64,000 nucleotides of DNA, taken from Cystobasidium ongulense. Its lineage: Eukaryota > Basidiomycota > Cystobasidiomycetes > Cystobasidiales > Cystobasidiaceae. Of the stretch, positions 1 to 12,100 are shown piece by piece. A program made the translations under genes and the position numbers. The notes below the pieces were generated by a model. The model saw nothing but the letters and a program-made list of their open reading frames with translations, did no database searches and had not been told where the DNA came from. Position 1 is the first letter of the stretch. Every line of letters begins with the position of its first letter. Location of the stretch: contig BQUP01000004.1 of assembly GCA_022835595.1 (NCBI GenBank), positions 1,116,001 through 1,180,000 on the forward strand, given 5' to 3'.

Positions 1-62
1 CCAGTTTCGACGCCCGCTGATTTCTTGACCGGCAATGGCACCCGCCAACCACTAGCATCTTC

Positions 63-1561
63 TCAATCCGCACCCCCGCCAGCACGAGCCACTTCATCCA
101 GTTTGTTGCACAAATCAAGCAAGTTGGCCCACTGCCTCTTGATTCTGACCGAACGCTCCGTCAAAGATAGTAAATCCTTCCTCAATTCAGCGAATTGTTC
201 CGCACATTGAGCTTGATGACTACCTGTACAAGACCCGTCGCTGATCTCGCGCGAGGTATCGGAAGCATTTTCGGGGCACTCTGGGCCATAAGGGTCGAAG
301 ATATCTGGAGGAATACCCTTGGCTGCTCCTTCCGATGCTTCCGCGGCCTCGTGCTGGTTAACGTCCGCGAGAATACTGTCACATATGTATTGACTGCATT
401 TGGCCTCTGCTGTCTCCCAGTCCTGAAGCAGTTGACCAGACTCAGTGTGGAGGAAGTCGAGAACGCTCCTCGGTAGGGTTGGACCACCGTTGACCGCATT
501 GTCTTGGCTGAAACGTTCAATTCTCTCCCCGACGTGGACCTGTGCTTGGAGAAGTTCTTGATTAAGCCTTCGTGTGTGCTTGTATATATAAGTTGCAGCA
601 TTTTTGAAAAGCTCGATATACTGAGGTGCGCAGGTACAGTCCTCTTTGCCCTGGGGACAGACTGTGGGGTCTGCATTCAGGAGAAAGCTATCTTCCTCAT
701 CATGCCCACGTGCATTTCCACTAGCTACACCTGAATCTTCTTTTCGCTCACTGTCCAGACTACCACCGTTCCAGTGATGGTGGGCGTGGAGATCCGCTTT
801 ATGCATGGCGTCGAGGTGTTCTCTGTCGAGAAATTCTGGGGGTGCTGTATCGGCAAGCGGAAAGTCGCCTAGACCACGATCAAGCTCATCTGTCTGGCGG
901 TCAGGTCCAGTCCAATAGACACGCGGAGATGGTTGTAATGCAGATCGCTCGTCGACCGGAATGTCGGGATCTACAGGTGGTCTGTAAGCTTCCCACAGCG
1001 GCCGGTCCTGAAGCGGCTGCGTCGAAGTAGTCGTGTTGCTTGACGCCTTCGCAGCGGGCGGTTGTACGAAAGGACGGGATTTGGAAGTGACATCTGTCCT
1101 TTTGCAGTTTTGGCATTCGGAAGATCCCATAGTGTACACATTGACGGTTTGTGCATGAATCTGCAAGAATGTAGATGATCCAGAAGGTACCGTGATGGAG
1201 GACGGCTGGCTCGTAGCGGCCACGGAGGGGTCTTTGCTACAAGGCGGCTTCCCTGGTTCATCTGAGCCCTTTCCAGCGTCGGGAACAGGTCGGAGGGGTT
1301 CCTTCTCAGATTTCTCAGGAAGTTCAAGAACGGTTGGAGCAGCCTTTTTGAACCCAGAGCGAGAAAGCTGCTCAAACACAATTCGTCTAAAAGGATCCAA
1401 AGTATGGCTGTCGGCCTCTTCAGTTGGGCTAAAAAACGGCAAAGATAATGCTGGGTTTGCTTGACTGTCTATCTCTTCAGTAGACTGCTGCGATCACGAA
1501 GGGCTCAGCCGAGGCTCCGCTGGTTAAGGAGTATCGCTCATACTTACATCGTTTTCGTCAT
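63..1561 (-). CDS. Hypothetical protein, tandem paralogue A
   Basis: I do not recognise this protein. The main exon (1464-63) is open for over 450 codons; a 14-nt first exon (1561-1548, beginning MTKT) joins it in frame across an 83-nt GTAAGT/CAG intron, giving about 471 aa. If that exon is wrong, an internal start near 1442 is possible. The N-terminal 260 residues are low complexity, rich in Pro, Ser and Thr. The C-terminal half is predicted helical, with Leu-rich stretches around QELLQAQVHVGERIERF and RQWANLLDLCNKLDEV. This C-terminal half resembles the next gene (1943-2800): both carry LLQ followed by a helix, an acidic EAAEASEG / MAAEASEE segment, and a final QW..LL......LD.V helix. I infer an old tandem duplication. 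No catalytic motif, signal peptide or membrane segment is visible. Confidence 0.6.
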
Positions 1562-1942
1562 GGTACGCCATACTCGATAGCGCTCCTGTCAAGTCGACAA
1601 AGAGAAGAAGAAGATTGATGTTGTTGTCCTGCTTTTGTCGGCACCTGTTGCCATCGAGTCCGACTGACATATCAGACTAGGCCATCAGGCCGACCGTCGC
1701 GACAGACTCAACTGTCAGCTAACAGACCAAGAAGACTGCGTTGACGCATTGAGCGGGCATTGTTTATGCGAAAAGTTATCGCCGCAGCTCTGTTACAGGC
1801 GCGATCTGATGTCAATCCGTGTGATAGATGTGAATACCTTTATTAGATTCTTAGCGTATAGTCGCAAAACACAAGAGTGTATTGGACAGCATTGTTGTGC
1901 CCTGAAAGTATAATTCGGAACTAACGTACATGAAAATTAACA
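1562..1942. other. Intergenic spacer between tandem genes
   Basis: This 381-bp spacer holds the presumed promoter of the minus-strand gene at 63-1561 and the 3' flank of the gene at 1943-2800. I see no ORF with splice support, repeat or RNA gene in it. Confidence 0.6.
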
Positions 1943-2800
1943 TTATCGCTCTTGTTTCTTGAAGCGGGCTGCCCGCTTCTTGTACAGCGCATCGACCTGG
2001 TCAAGCTGTTTCATTTGAGCTAAGAGGAGACGCCATTGCGAGTTGAGGGCTAACGCGCGTCTCCTCATGACTACGTCTTGAATGATGATTTCTTCCAAGC
2101 GCAACTCGGCGTCCACGACCAGAGGGTTTGTCGTACGATAGAGCCAGACGTCTCCCGGGCTGTCAATGAGCGAGTGTCGCTGCTGGTAGTGTCCAAGTTC
2201 ACGAGAGGCAGGACTGCCTTCTTCCTCCGATGCTTCCGCCGCCATGACTTCATTAATACGACCATGTTCGTGAATTGCTATCTCAAACAGATGTTCTAAC
2301 AGGAGTTCAACGACTTTGAACTGTTGTAGTAGTTGATTCCAATCCTTCACTAGCTTAATTGTATCCTTTGTGAGCTTTTTCTGGTGGCGTGGAGTGGGGT
2401 ACAGGTAACCTAGCACAGCATCAAATATGCCGAGAAATCGAGAAGACGACCGAGGGCCGTAGCGGTGTTTGATATTGGCTATGCACAGCAATTCCGTGCG
2501 CAAACATGAGTTTGTCAGTACCTCCAAGACTTCTTCACAATTGCGCGAGGCCTTGGTAGCCAGATTCTTGACTCGGTAAGCATAAATGACGATGCGCTCA
2601 GATTCCAGATCGCTTTCCAGGGGGCTAAGAGGCACGCTGGTTTGATCTTCATCGCCCGCTGCATTAGGGCGAGACACGTGCGCTGACCGTGATGACTCGC
2701 CTTGACCAGGTGTTTCCTCGGATGGCTGAGCTCGAGATGGAGGGGGAGATGGAATGTCAGACGGGGGACAATATTGTTGCGAAGCATTTGCAGCATCCAT
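1943..2800 (-). CDS. Hypothetical protein, tandem paralogue B
   Basis: An intronless frame of 285 codons whose product I cannot name. The first 80 residues are Pro/Ser-rich and probably disordered. From about residue 85 the protein looks like a helical bundle, and it ends in a strongly basic tail (KKRAARFKKQER). Its C-terminal two thirds align by eye with the upstream minus-strand gene at 63-1561: LLQQF... against LLQDW..., MAAEASEEE against EAAEASEGA, and NSQWRLLLAQMKQLDQV against KRQWANLLDLCNKLDEV. The pair is in the same orientation with a 380-bp spacer, which fits tandem duplication followed by divergence. The start was chosen as the first ATG of the frame (MDAANASQQ). No known family motif was found. 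Confidence 0.65.
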   Translation of the reverse strand: MDAANASQQYCPPSDIPSPPPSRAQPSEETPGQGESSRSAHVSRPNAAGDEDQTSVPLSPLESDLESERIVIYAYRVKNLATKASRNCEEVLEVLTNSCLRTELLCIANIKHRYGPRSSSRFLGIFDAVLGYLYPTPRHQKKLTKDTIKLVKDWNQLLQQFKVVELLLEHLFEIAIHEHGRINEVMAAEASEEEGSPASRELGHYQQRHSLIDSPGDVWLYRTTNPLVVDAELRLEEIIIQDVVMRRRALALNSQWRLLLAQMKQLDQVDALYKKRAARFKKQER

Positions 2801-3422
2801 GTTAAAGGATGCGAGATCTAGAGAGTCGAGTGGGGGCCAAAAAGAGAGCAGGGATCAGGAGCCGAAAAAGAGGGAAGATGCTCCGTCTGTCAGGACAGAC
2901 AGACTTCGGGATCTACAAACCAAACGGACAACAACACTGTCAAGAGTAACGCTGTTGACGCAGGGAGAGTGCGGGTGCGTGTGTCGAGTCAGCCTACTTG
3001 CATCAGCCAGCCGATGCTCGCGTTGTGCTTCTTTGTAGGTATGATCTGGCTGACACCTTGACGGATGCCCGCCCGGCCTAGACTCCCTCGACGGAGTCTA
3101 CGAGCAGCAGCAAGCGGCCCGAGTACGTGTCCAGGTTCCAGCGTACGAGCTTGTCTGTAGAGGTCATTGGCCTTTCGGGATTGTGTCTGCTAACACGTTG
3201 GGCTTTGCTTCCAGCATTGCCTGACAGAGCACAGAGCAGAAGGAGGAAGTCGAAGCAGCCTGCTTATGTTCAGATTAGGACATTGCCTTGTTCGTAATCT
3301 CGTGTTCGGAGGCGGAGTGTAAGATGCGTATTATCTGATGAACGAAAGAAAGAGAGTCGTGCCGAGGTTCGTTTCAAGCTGGCTCTCTCGCACACCGATT
3401 GCCCTCCAGCATAACAGCCAGC
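2801..3422. other. Divergent intergenic region
   Basis: This 622-bp region separates two start codons that face away from each other (2800 on minus, 3423 on plus), so it should contain both promoters. No convincing coding exon, repeat or RNA gene was seen. Confidence 0.6.
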
Positions 3423-5103
3423 ATGAACCACTCAGTAGCAGTCCTGCCCGCCAGTGAGACAGCGTCGGGCCACTCTGTGCATCGTGCATCGACTGACCAC
3501 ACCGTTACTTCCCTCAGACGTCTCATTCGAGTCTTCTCATGACGCGACTCGCTTTCTTAAGCTGCCACATCCACGAACAGGCGCGTACATTCTCACGGGC
3601 AGAGAGGACGACACTGCCAACGCACATGCCATTGCTGATCTGAACCACTTCGTACCACACAGGCGCGCCTGCGCTGTACTTGCCCGCGTCAAAGACTGCA
3701 GAGGACGGGAATGTTCAGGTCCTTCTTGAAGTGCAAGCTGTTAATGCAACTGGCGACAAGCAAAGATCTTGGTTTGCAGGCGACGACAAGGTCATTGGAG
3801 GTGTGCAAGCAAACCAGTGTACTCGTATTTGCCAATCACAGCTGATCAAGTGTTTAAACCTTGAATTCCAGATGGTAAAATGCTGCTTTTGACACCTTTC
3901 GATCCTGTCTTTCTTCTTGTTCGCATATTGCTTGTAGTTGGACAGAGCCAGAAAGTAAGCCAAACACGCTCTCAGGCTATATGGCTTCTGAAGCTTACCG
4001 TTCTCGCACGACAGGACAGCAAAGCACGCGTTTCGTTGCCATACGAAGACATCTTCGATTCGGCCAGCTCTCTCCTTCGTTTCCCGAGCACTAGCTCAAA
4101 GGCGCCCGACACACCTCGCTCGCGCAGCAAAAGGCAGGAACTAGATGAAGAGCGAGCAGATGAGATGAATACAGGTGGCAGTGCTGAAGATGATGCAGCT
4201 GCTGCGTTACTAGCCGATGATATGAGACGATTTGGAGAGCTTGAATGTACAAAGAAAGCTATGGCCTGTATTTGCCAAGTTCAAGGTGCGCACAAGAATA
4301 CGACCAGAAGTCCTGAATACTACAGCTATGCTGATAAGCTTCAATATTGTCAGAGATCACATCGGATTTGGCGACATATAGACTAGACGACGAGCTCCTT
4401 CAGAAAGCATTGAAAAGCAAGGTGAACAAGCTGAGCACGGCGGAAGCATTCGAAGCATCATCTACATTGTCGCGTGTACTGGCGAAGGAAGGCATTAAGG
4501 AAGCTTCAGGCGCCTTGGCAGAGCTACATACAGGTGTGTTCAACTTATTTTCGGCCTAATGAATAGCGTCACAGAAATATTGACATTTTTCACGAATACA
4601 GAAGCGCGTCAAAAGGCTGCTTTAGATCTCATATCAGGCTTTCTTCCTAAAGAAGCAAGCGTCTTACTCAATGCATCATATAGGTACGTTCAATTCTGTG
4701 TTACGAACGACCGACGCGTCAAGTTGCGGCACGTGACTTGTTGTAAACTTACATCGCTGCATCTAGCTTTCCCAAATATGAAGCCTATCTATCAGGTATA
4801 GGGCTGGGTGCAGGAACATCAAGCAGCAGTCTCTCCACACCAGCTTTATCAGCAGCCTCCTCCTCCGCATCCGTCTCATCAGTAGGAAGCGACGCCATCA
4901 GTACTTTTGGAATGCCGAAAAGACGTTCCGCAGAAGAGAGGGAAGAAGCAGAGAAGAAGAGCAAGAAAAAGCCTACTATGGAGAGTTTGGGTGTCAGACA
5001 ATTGAAAAAGGTATCTACGAGAGGCATGAGCCCTCTTACGAGCTTCTTCGCCAAAAAAACACCTACTCCTAGTCCGAATTCCGAGACACCACCGGCGAGC
5101 TGA
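3423..5103 (+). CDS. Ribonuclease H2 subunit B (Rnh202-like)
   Basis: Non-catalytic subunit of heterotrimeric RNase H2, which removes ribonucleotides and RNA/DNA hybrids from DNA in the nucleus. Exons read as 3423-3453, 3518-3580, 3663-3800, 3872-3954, 4015-4285, 4354-4533, 4602-4683 and 4767-5103; together 394 aa in frame. Family landmarks appear in order: an N-terminal VAVLP strand, RFLKLPHPRTG, LLEVQAV, RSWFAGDDKV, then LLLTPFDPVFLL, a helical middle region (YRLDDELLQKALKSKV) and a C-terminal PCNA-binding-type motif M-S-P-L-T-S-F-F at 5026-5049, as in other RNASEH2B proteins. The intron 3581-3662 would need a GC-AG boundary with a poor donor (GCGCGT), so this junction is the least certain. 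An acidic Asp/Glu and Ser-rich insert lies in the middle. Confidence 0.85.
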
Positions 5104-5349
5104 GTGAAGGTCTGCCAGTGTCTCCGTGTAAGCGACGAGTGAGGTAAAGTGTGAGGAACGATGCACCTTGTAGGGCGAGATGGAAAGCAGCGTGTACTCT
5201 TGTAATGCTCATCATACCTCTCGTCGCTTTCGCCTACTCGAACCGGCATCGCTATGCACCTCTTACTCTTCCTCCTCCCTTCTTCCGACTCGACACATTA
5301 GACGCACGGCCAGTCTAGACTCTGCTTTATCCCATACAAGAAGGCGACG

Positions 5350-8300
5350 ATGGCCACCCGGCCTCCTCCAACTTCGACTCCCATCCATCCTCGTCTTCTC
5401 GAGCTCGCTGCTCGGACTGTAGATTCACCCTCCTCAACCCCGGGCAGTGCTGTCACTGCGTCGTCCATCGACAAGACGGGAGACACATACAAGAGCGACG
5501 ACGACGATAGCATTCCCCACGACAGCTCTGGCGAGTCACTGGGCATCAGAGCTCGCCGAACGGGCTCGTCTGGCTTCCTTGACGCTGGCGAGTCGCCACA
5601 AGGCACCTCGTCGAGCGAAAGCAGCAAGTCCGCCGACATGAACAGCCAGAGCAGCGACAAGCACGGCGCTTCTGACCAGTCACCCATACACACATCCCAC
5701 TCGCACACTTCACACCCAGACGCAGGTGCTCGCAAATTCGCCCAGTCGGACTCGCTACTGAAGGCCGATCAGCAGCCAGAGGACGGCCATCACCATCCTG
5801 ACCACGCTGCAGAGAAGGCAGGCCTCTGTGAATCCGCTCCACGCACTTGTCACCGCATCAGCGACCTGGTCAGCGAGTCACACTTCATCTCTGGCCTCAA
5901 CGGTCGACCCGCCAATTGCTACAGCCCGCCGCCGCCGTCTCATGGCGCGTCGCTCAAGAGAGGCGACTACCATTCGGATTCCGCCACTGGAAATATTCCT
6001 TCGCCCCGCCTCGAGCCCATCCCGGAAGCATCCAGCGAGATAAGCGCAAGGTATAGAGCTGCTATCATGGCCGAGACCCCGCTCAAACATGCCCCGCCTT
6101 TGCGCCAGACCGCCTTGGCTGGCAGGCGCCAGACGTGAGTTGCCTCGTAATCTGTCTTATCTCTATAGCAAACGAGGTTGACTGACTATCGCTGCTTTTG
6201 CTTACCCAAAGCCCTTATGCAACGTCGCCATTGCACGATGTAACGGAGACCTCCAAGTCCCTGACAGACAGCTCCGGGAAGCTCAGTACCCCCGGCAACA
6301 GAACCGGCGCCAGCTTCAACGACTCGATGTTCGAATCTCCACTATTAGCTCCCATGGCACCATACGGATCTCCCATTCGATTTAACTCCTCTGGAAGCAT
6401 GCTCGCTCAGACAATACATGCCCCGCCTCACTCTGTTGAGAAGTCACCAGTCACAATTCCGCTCAGCAAGAGGCTGACCATCAGACGTCCACCCGCACTC
6501 GACGCACCCTCTCCTCTAAAAAGGGAAGAAGCGAAAATTAGAGACATGCTTTGGAAATCACCAGTACAAGACGAAGATGACGCCGCTGATGCGGATATTT
6601 TGCCACCGGAGGTCGAACAGCTGGGACCTCCTTCCCCATATGCAGTTCAATTCGACAAAAATCTCACAACACTGCCAGAGCTCCAACCTACATCAAAGAA
6701 CCAACAAATATTCGTCACATCTGCAGATCCCCCTGAATCGCCCGCCCTGATTAGGATGCATTTTCAACCCAGTCCAAATGGAAATCTGAACAAAATACCA
6801 ACACTAGTTGGTCCCAATTCGCTCCCATATGCTCGATGTCCTTCGTAAGCTGCTTCTTCTCCCTTCTGTTCCCCACTTCTCACCTGACAATTTAGGCTGT
6901 CTCTTCTTCGTTTATAGCGGTGTCGATTCTTTCACCTTCGACCTCCACAATCCACGACCTTACGACGCCATCATGCCTGTGACCAAAGCTTCCGCACTAC
7001 CGAAATCGATTAGCTGCGATGACAAGCTCTTTTCTCGTGCAACTAGAGACTCCTCACTGCCAGAAGACCAGGAAATCGCTTCCTCTGATACAACCCGAGC
7101 CCAAAAGCCGCACATAACCGAGCCGCCTAGATCAGCCATCTATACAATGTATAGAGCTACAGGTACTACAACCAGTACACATAACGAACGTGCTAGACAG
7201 AGGATGGAGCGGGTTAAGATGGCTACTATGAAGCGAGAACAGGCTAGGATGGAAGAGCAGAATAGGAAAGAAATAACGAGGATCACTCGAAAGCTCGCTG
7301 CTGAACAGGAGCAACGCGCTGAAGCAATGGTAAATACAATCCCATATCTGAGAGCGTGGATGAACTGTTATCTGATAAACAATTTCCCTTATCCAGATGC
7401 TCAACCACGGCTCGCTCAGCGTTCAGGCTCGCGAGCTGAATTCAAGAGCACTGCCGTTCATGCCTAGGAGCCCGCAGGTGGCCTCTTCGACTCACACGGT
7501 AATGTCGAATGGCAACCGCGATTTTGCGACCAGAGAGACGCCTTTCCATGCCCAGGGCAAACACCCCGACTACGTACAGAGTCACAGCCAAGCGGCCACA
7601 TTTTCGAATATAGCAGAAGCTAGTCATACCCAAAATCGACTTTTGAATATTCTTCAAGAACGCATGCAAGGTATCCAACTGGCACCCGATGCCCCAGCTG
7701 GCCTACATCAAGCCTTTTCCTACAGTGCTTTACAACCGCAAGCATTACCAGCTGTTCATGGCTCAGGCGTTCTGTCAGCTATTAATACCATGATGCATAC
7801 CAACCAACAGCTCATCTCGATGCTTCAAGAAACTGAAAGGCTGCTAGCTGGCAATGCCGTCCCCCCAGCTTCCTTGCGATATGCTCCGCCTGGATTGGAG
7901 CATATGTTAGCTCAGAATTATGGGCCAGCAGGCCTGAACAAATACGTCGCTGCACCCAGCCACACTTCTCATCAGTATCGCTTCCCTGCTGTTTCCAACG
8001 ACAGGCAATGGTACCAGCAGGAACCTGTGTTTAGACCAAATGCATCTGCTTCGGATGATCCTGCAGTTCTTCAATCACAGCGTCGCAAGTCCGTCACTTT
8101 CGACGAGTCTAGCGTTCACCTTCCAGATTTGCGATGTAACGTATCTACATCCGATATACCACGCGATGTACTGAAGCCAGCGCCCGCATTAGCTCGCTCG
8201 GTTCACGAGCTTCCTCCTCGACCCTCTGTCAACGAAATATCTCAAAAGCTACTCGGCATCCTTCCACTGGACACGGCACCTATCTCGAACACGAAGGCTA

Positions 8301-8788
8301 CGGAGGCTGCGGTGTCACCTTCAATAGCTCCTCTTTTGGGAGAGTCTACTTCTACTTTGTCTCTAAGCGAGGCAGAAGTACGCCGCGAGAATCGTTCGAA
8401 CGCGCCCTCTCCCGAATGCTTTACCGGTTTCAGGCCTGCCCACAAACTTCAGGACAGACCGAAGCCTCTCGAAGCTGCCGCACCCCCGAAAATATCGCAG
8501 AACAAACAACACTCTGCCATGGTTAGCAAAGTTCCGAGACAACCTATGGCCGAAAAATCCGCCAACATCAGTGTGAGCTCCATCAACAGCGGCAAAGGCT
8601 CTCAGGCACCTCGTCGCCCATCTGGCAAAGAGAACATCAACAATAGCGAGAAGCCAGGTAATGGTTGCACTGGTAGAGCTCGTCGCTTGGCGAAGACTAG
8701 CACTCATAGAGCTCGCCGCCTTGATGATCAGCACTGGACCTCTTTTGTCCGTCAAATGGGCGGGGTTGCTGGAACACCATCCACCTAG
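5350..8788 (+). CDS. Large disordered protein, unknown
   Basis: Exons 5350-6134, 6212-6844, 6918-7329 and 7397-8788 join in frame through clean GTGAGT, GTAAGC and GTAAAT donors to give 1,073 aa. I do not recognise it. Most of the chain is low complexity, rich in Ser, Pro, Thr and His, typical of a disordered regulatory protein. A charged helical stretch near residues 690-740 (MKREQARMEEQNRKEITRI and following) could form a coiled coil. Other local features are a basic RKSVTFDESS segment, reminiscent of a phosphorylation or PP1-docking-like site, and Lys/Arg-rich patches near the C terminus (RRLAKTS, HRARRLDD). No membrane segment, signal peptide or catalytic motif is seen. Its 3' end converges on the adenylate cyclase gene 377 bp away. 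Confidence 0.7.
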
Positions 8789-9165
8789 AACTAGTGTACT
8801 GTAAGAGTCCACTCATGACGTCCGGTTTTTTTACTCGAAGAAGGCTCAACCAGCAGCCTTAGGAGAGGTGCATAATCCTTATATTCCCAATTTCTGCCAT
8901 GCTTTTCCCTGTTATGTTATAGACTTCCTTTCAACTTCAATTTCTCTTCCCCGATGTTCGAATTCTGTTTGATTACGGTTTTTCCTCTTTTCGGGCTGTT
9001 GCCTAGTCCTGCCTCATGCTGGCAATGCACATATTCTACTGCCCCACCACAGCCGCTTTTATATACTGTCTATGATTAACAAGGAACTTCATTCAAATAC
9101 TCGCGTTGCGGGCTATACTACAACAACAAAGACAGTTTATGTCACCAATTGAATAGCGAAATGAG
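8789..9165. other. Convergent 3' intergenic region
   Basis: This 377-bp spacer lies between two genes that end toward each other. It is T-rich on the plus strand with several pyrimidine runs, consistent with 3' UTR and poly(A) signals for both. I see no other feature. Confidence 0.5.
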
Positions 9166-12100
9166 CTACAGCATGTGCGACAACATCGTTAGGGCCTGGA
9201 GTATGAACTTGGGTTCGATTCGGACCGCGTCGCCAAGCGCAGCAAGCACGTCTGTAAATGGCCCTAGCTGTTGCAACTGCATCGTTGAAAGGGCATTTTC
9301 AATGCGAACCACGAATAATTCTAACAAAACGAGAAGTTCCTCTTCAGATGCATCAGGTCGTACCATGCTAGATGAGAGGAGATGTGGTGATAGCGTAATA
9401 CGCCGCCGTGGCGCGGCTGAAGAAGTGTTGTAGCCAATGGCCGGAGAATTGTTATTGGAAGTTGAGGTGTTTGATGGCACCTCGTAGAAGCGGTGGTCGT
9501 TCCCTGCGCTCAAAGCTTCCATACGCAAACACAGACTTCCGAGCGACCGAACATCCTGATGGTCTAGCAATGCACGCGGTGCTGGAACGGAGGGTAGCTG
9601 GCCCGACTTGACAAGCTGCAATTGAGCATCCGATATCATAGCCTCTTTGCTTTTGCCACCGGAAAGCCGTCCGAGTAGGGCTGATGGGTAAATGAGGGAC
9701 AGGAATTCTGGCGTTTCCAAGCCTTTGAGTTTATGTTCGCCGATTTCTTTCATTCCGTATCCGAGCTGTTTGATTGCAGCAATGTCACGCTTTGTGGCGG
9801 CATCGAGCTGGTTCGGATCGATTAAAGGATTGACTGTATCCTCTTCGTTTTCGTTCGAAGCATTCAGCATAGCTTGAAGGACTTCGACAGCATCCGCGCT
9901 GGCTGTAATCTGGCCTCCCTCCGCAACACCGCTGACTCGAGAGGCTCGATTGACCATCGGGCCCAGGTAGTCCATACGATGATTGACAGGATCTTGCTCG
10001 CAGATAGGAGCACCCCAGTGCAGTCCCATGCGAACGGAAAGACCGCGGTAGATGAGTTCGCCATGGGGACCTGGAAAGAATGTTATTCAGGTTCGAGGCA
10101 TCTATGCTCTGTCTGATTCGCTTCACTCACCGTAAAGCTCTTTGCCCTCATCACTCAAGATGAGTTCGGCTGGCCAGTCAGCCCTCAGCAATTCTAGCTG
10201 GACTGTGAACGCCCATAAAGCTGCCGAAGTGACGGAAGAGAAAGATACCATGAAAGCATCGCCTTCAGTCTTGACTTCGTAGCCATCAAAAGCCCGTATC
10301 AAGCGTCTCAAGAGCTCGTGATGAATACGCATCGCATTCTGCATGCCTGGATTCGTTTCCCACAGCGAAGTGGAATTCCGTATGTCTGTAAATACCAGAG
10401 CTACTGTGCCTTGTGGTGCCGCTGTCTCGTCGGCATTTCGCAAGCCGGGGATGCTACCTTGAGGTCTTCGGGGTCTGTCGTAGACTACGTTCGAGTCGCC
10501 GTTAAGCCTCGATACCCCACGATTAATGAGCGGCTGCCTGCTCTTGAACAGGTCACCCACGCTTATTACCTGTCACCGTAGGTCAGGTCAGCATTCGCGT
10601 TTCTTGTCTCTCAATCGCAGAGTGTGCTCACCATTACTATAATACTGCTCTCCGCACCATGTGCAATTGCCAGATCCCTTAGTTTCTGGGCTGCCAACAT
10701 GGGATCGCCTTTTTGCTCCCAGACAATGTCGACAGCCATCTGACTATTGACAAAGCTCCAAAATCCGTTATTTGCGATGATCACAAATTCATCGGAATCT
10801 ACGAGGTCCAATACATGCACAGTAGGCTCGCAACTGACGGCAGGAAAAACATGGAATGCACCATAAGCACGGGCAGATTTTGCTTGATCGTTGACAAGAC
10901 CATCCGGAGAAACCCATCCTTCGGCGCTTCTGATCCTGGTTACCTCTTCTGGAGAACATGGTTCGTGCTTTGTAGTAAGATCACGCGCCAGCATGGTACG
11001 GCCAGCGATGAGAGCCATGGAATCGCCAACATTGGCTACGTAAAGAGTCTTCTTGTATAGGTACACAACAACTGCAGAGGCAGAAGCTCGCACATTGTTC
11101 TGACCAGCTGGGTTGGCATTAATGCGGTCCCCTTGACCGGTCACATCCGAGCCCTTGCGTGATCTATCATAGTCAAGAGTGACTGTATTGCCCCAGTCCC
11201 GGTTGAGACTTAGGAAAGTACGCCGTAGACCTTGTGACGCATCTTCGTCCCGTAGTCGACTAAGCTCCAGTGTAAGACGCTGAACGAAGTGGTCGACAAT
11301 GAATTTGATGATCTTCGCACCTCCCGGTCTCTCTTGCATGCCTGCATCAAAGAGGCCAATGACGCACTCATCATCCTTGCCTCTAAATCTCGGAACTACG
11401 AGATCGATGAGGGACAAATACTCGCTGGAACCCAGCGTATCTGCCACACCATAGCCCATTTCGTTGATGGAAGATAGGGAAGTCCGGACTCGGCGAGCGT
11501 CACTCTCATCCGGCACAGATGGAATCATCAAAGTCACATCCATCAATCCAAGCACCCGCAAGTGCGTTAGAGCTGAAAAGTCAGAGAGATTACGACGCTT
11601 GACTATAATACCATTGGGTGATAATTCTTGTGCTTGTTGAGCGGAGGGCTTGATTTCGAGCCTCTTGTTGCCCGACAGGTTGAGATAACGCAATTGCAAG
11701 TTCCAGTTCCTACGGCACGTAAACATGATCAGGCGAATGCACTATGGACCGGAAACAAAAGCCTCACCAATTCCAGTCGTACGGCCAGTTGGCAATATTA
11801 TACTTTAGGGAGTTCGAGCCAACATCGAGTACTTGAAGAGTGTGTATCGAGCCAAGCTCCGCAGGCAAGGTCTGCAATTTATTGCCGTTGAGATGGAGCA
11901 CTTTCAGATGAATGAGCCTCTCTAGATCGTCGGCCGGTAGACTTGTAAGCATGTTGCCACTCAAGTACAGATGCGTCAACTGGTAGCATTTTCGTAACAT
12001 GCCATTGGGTATTTCGTAGATGTCATTGAAGCTGAGGTTGAGGACCACGAGGCCAGTTATATATGACAATGGTCTTAGAACATCATCTCTCAACCGATTG

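Noticed and set aside
4785-5249. 154-codon minus-strand frame over the end of RNase H2B
   Set aside because: Antisense to a well-supported exon; composition reflects the complementary Ser/Lys-rich coding sequence.
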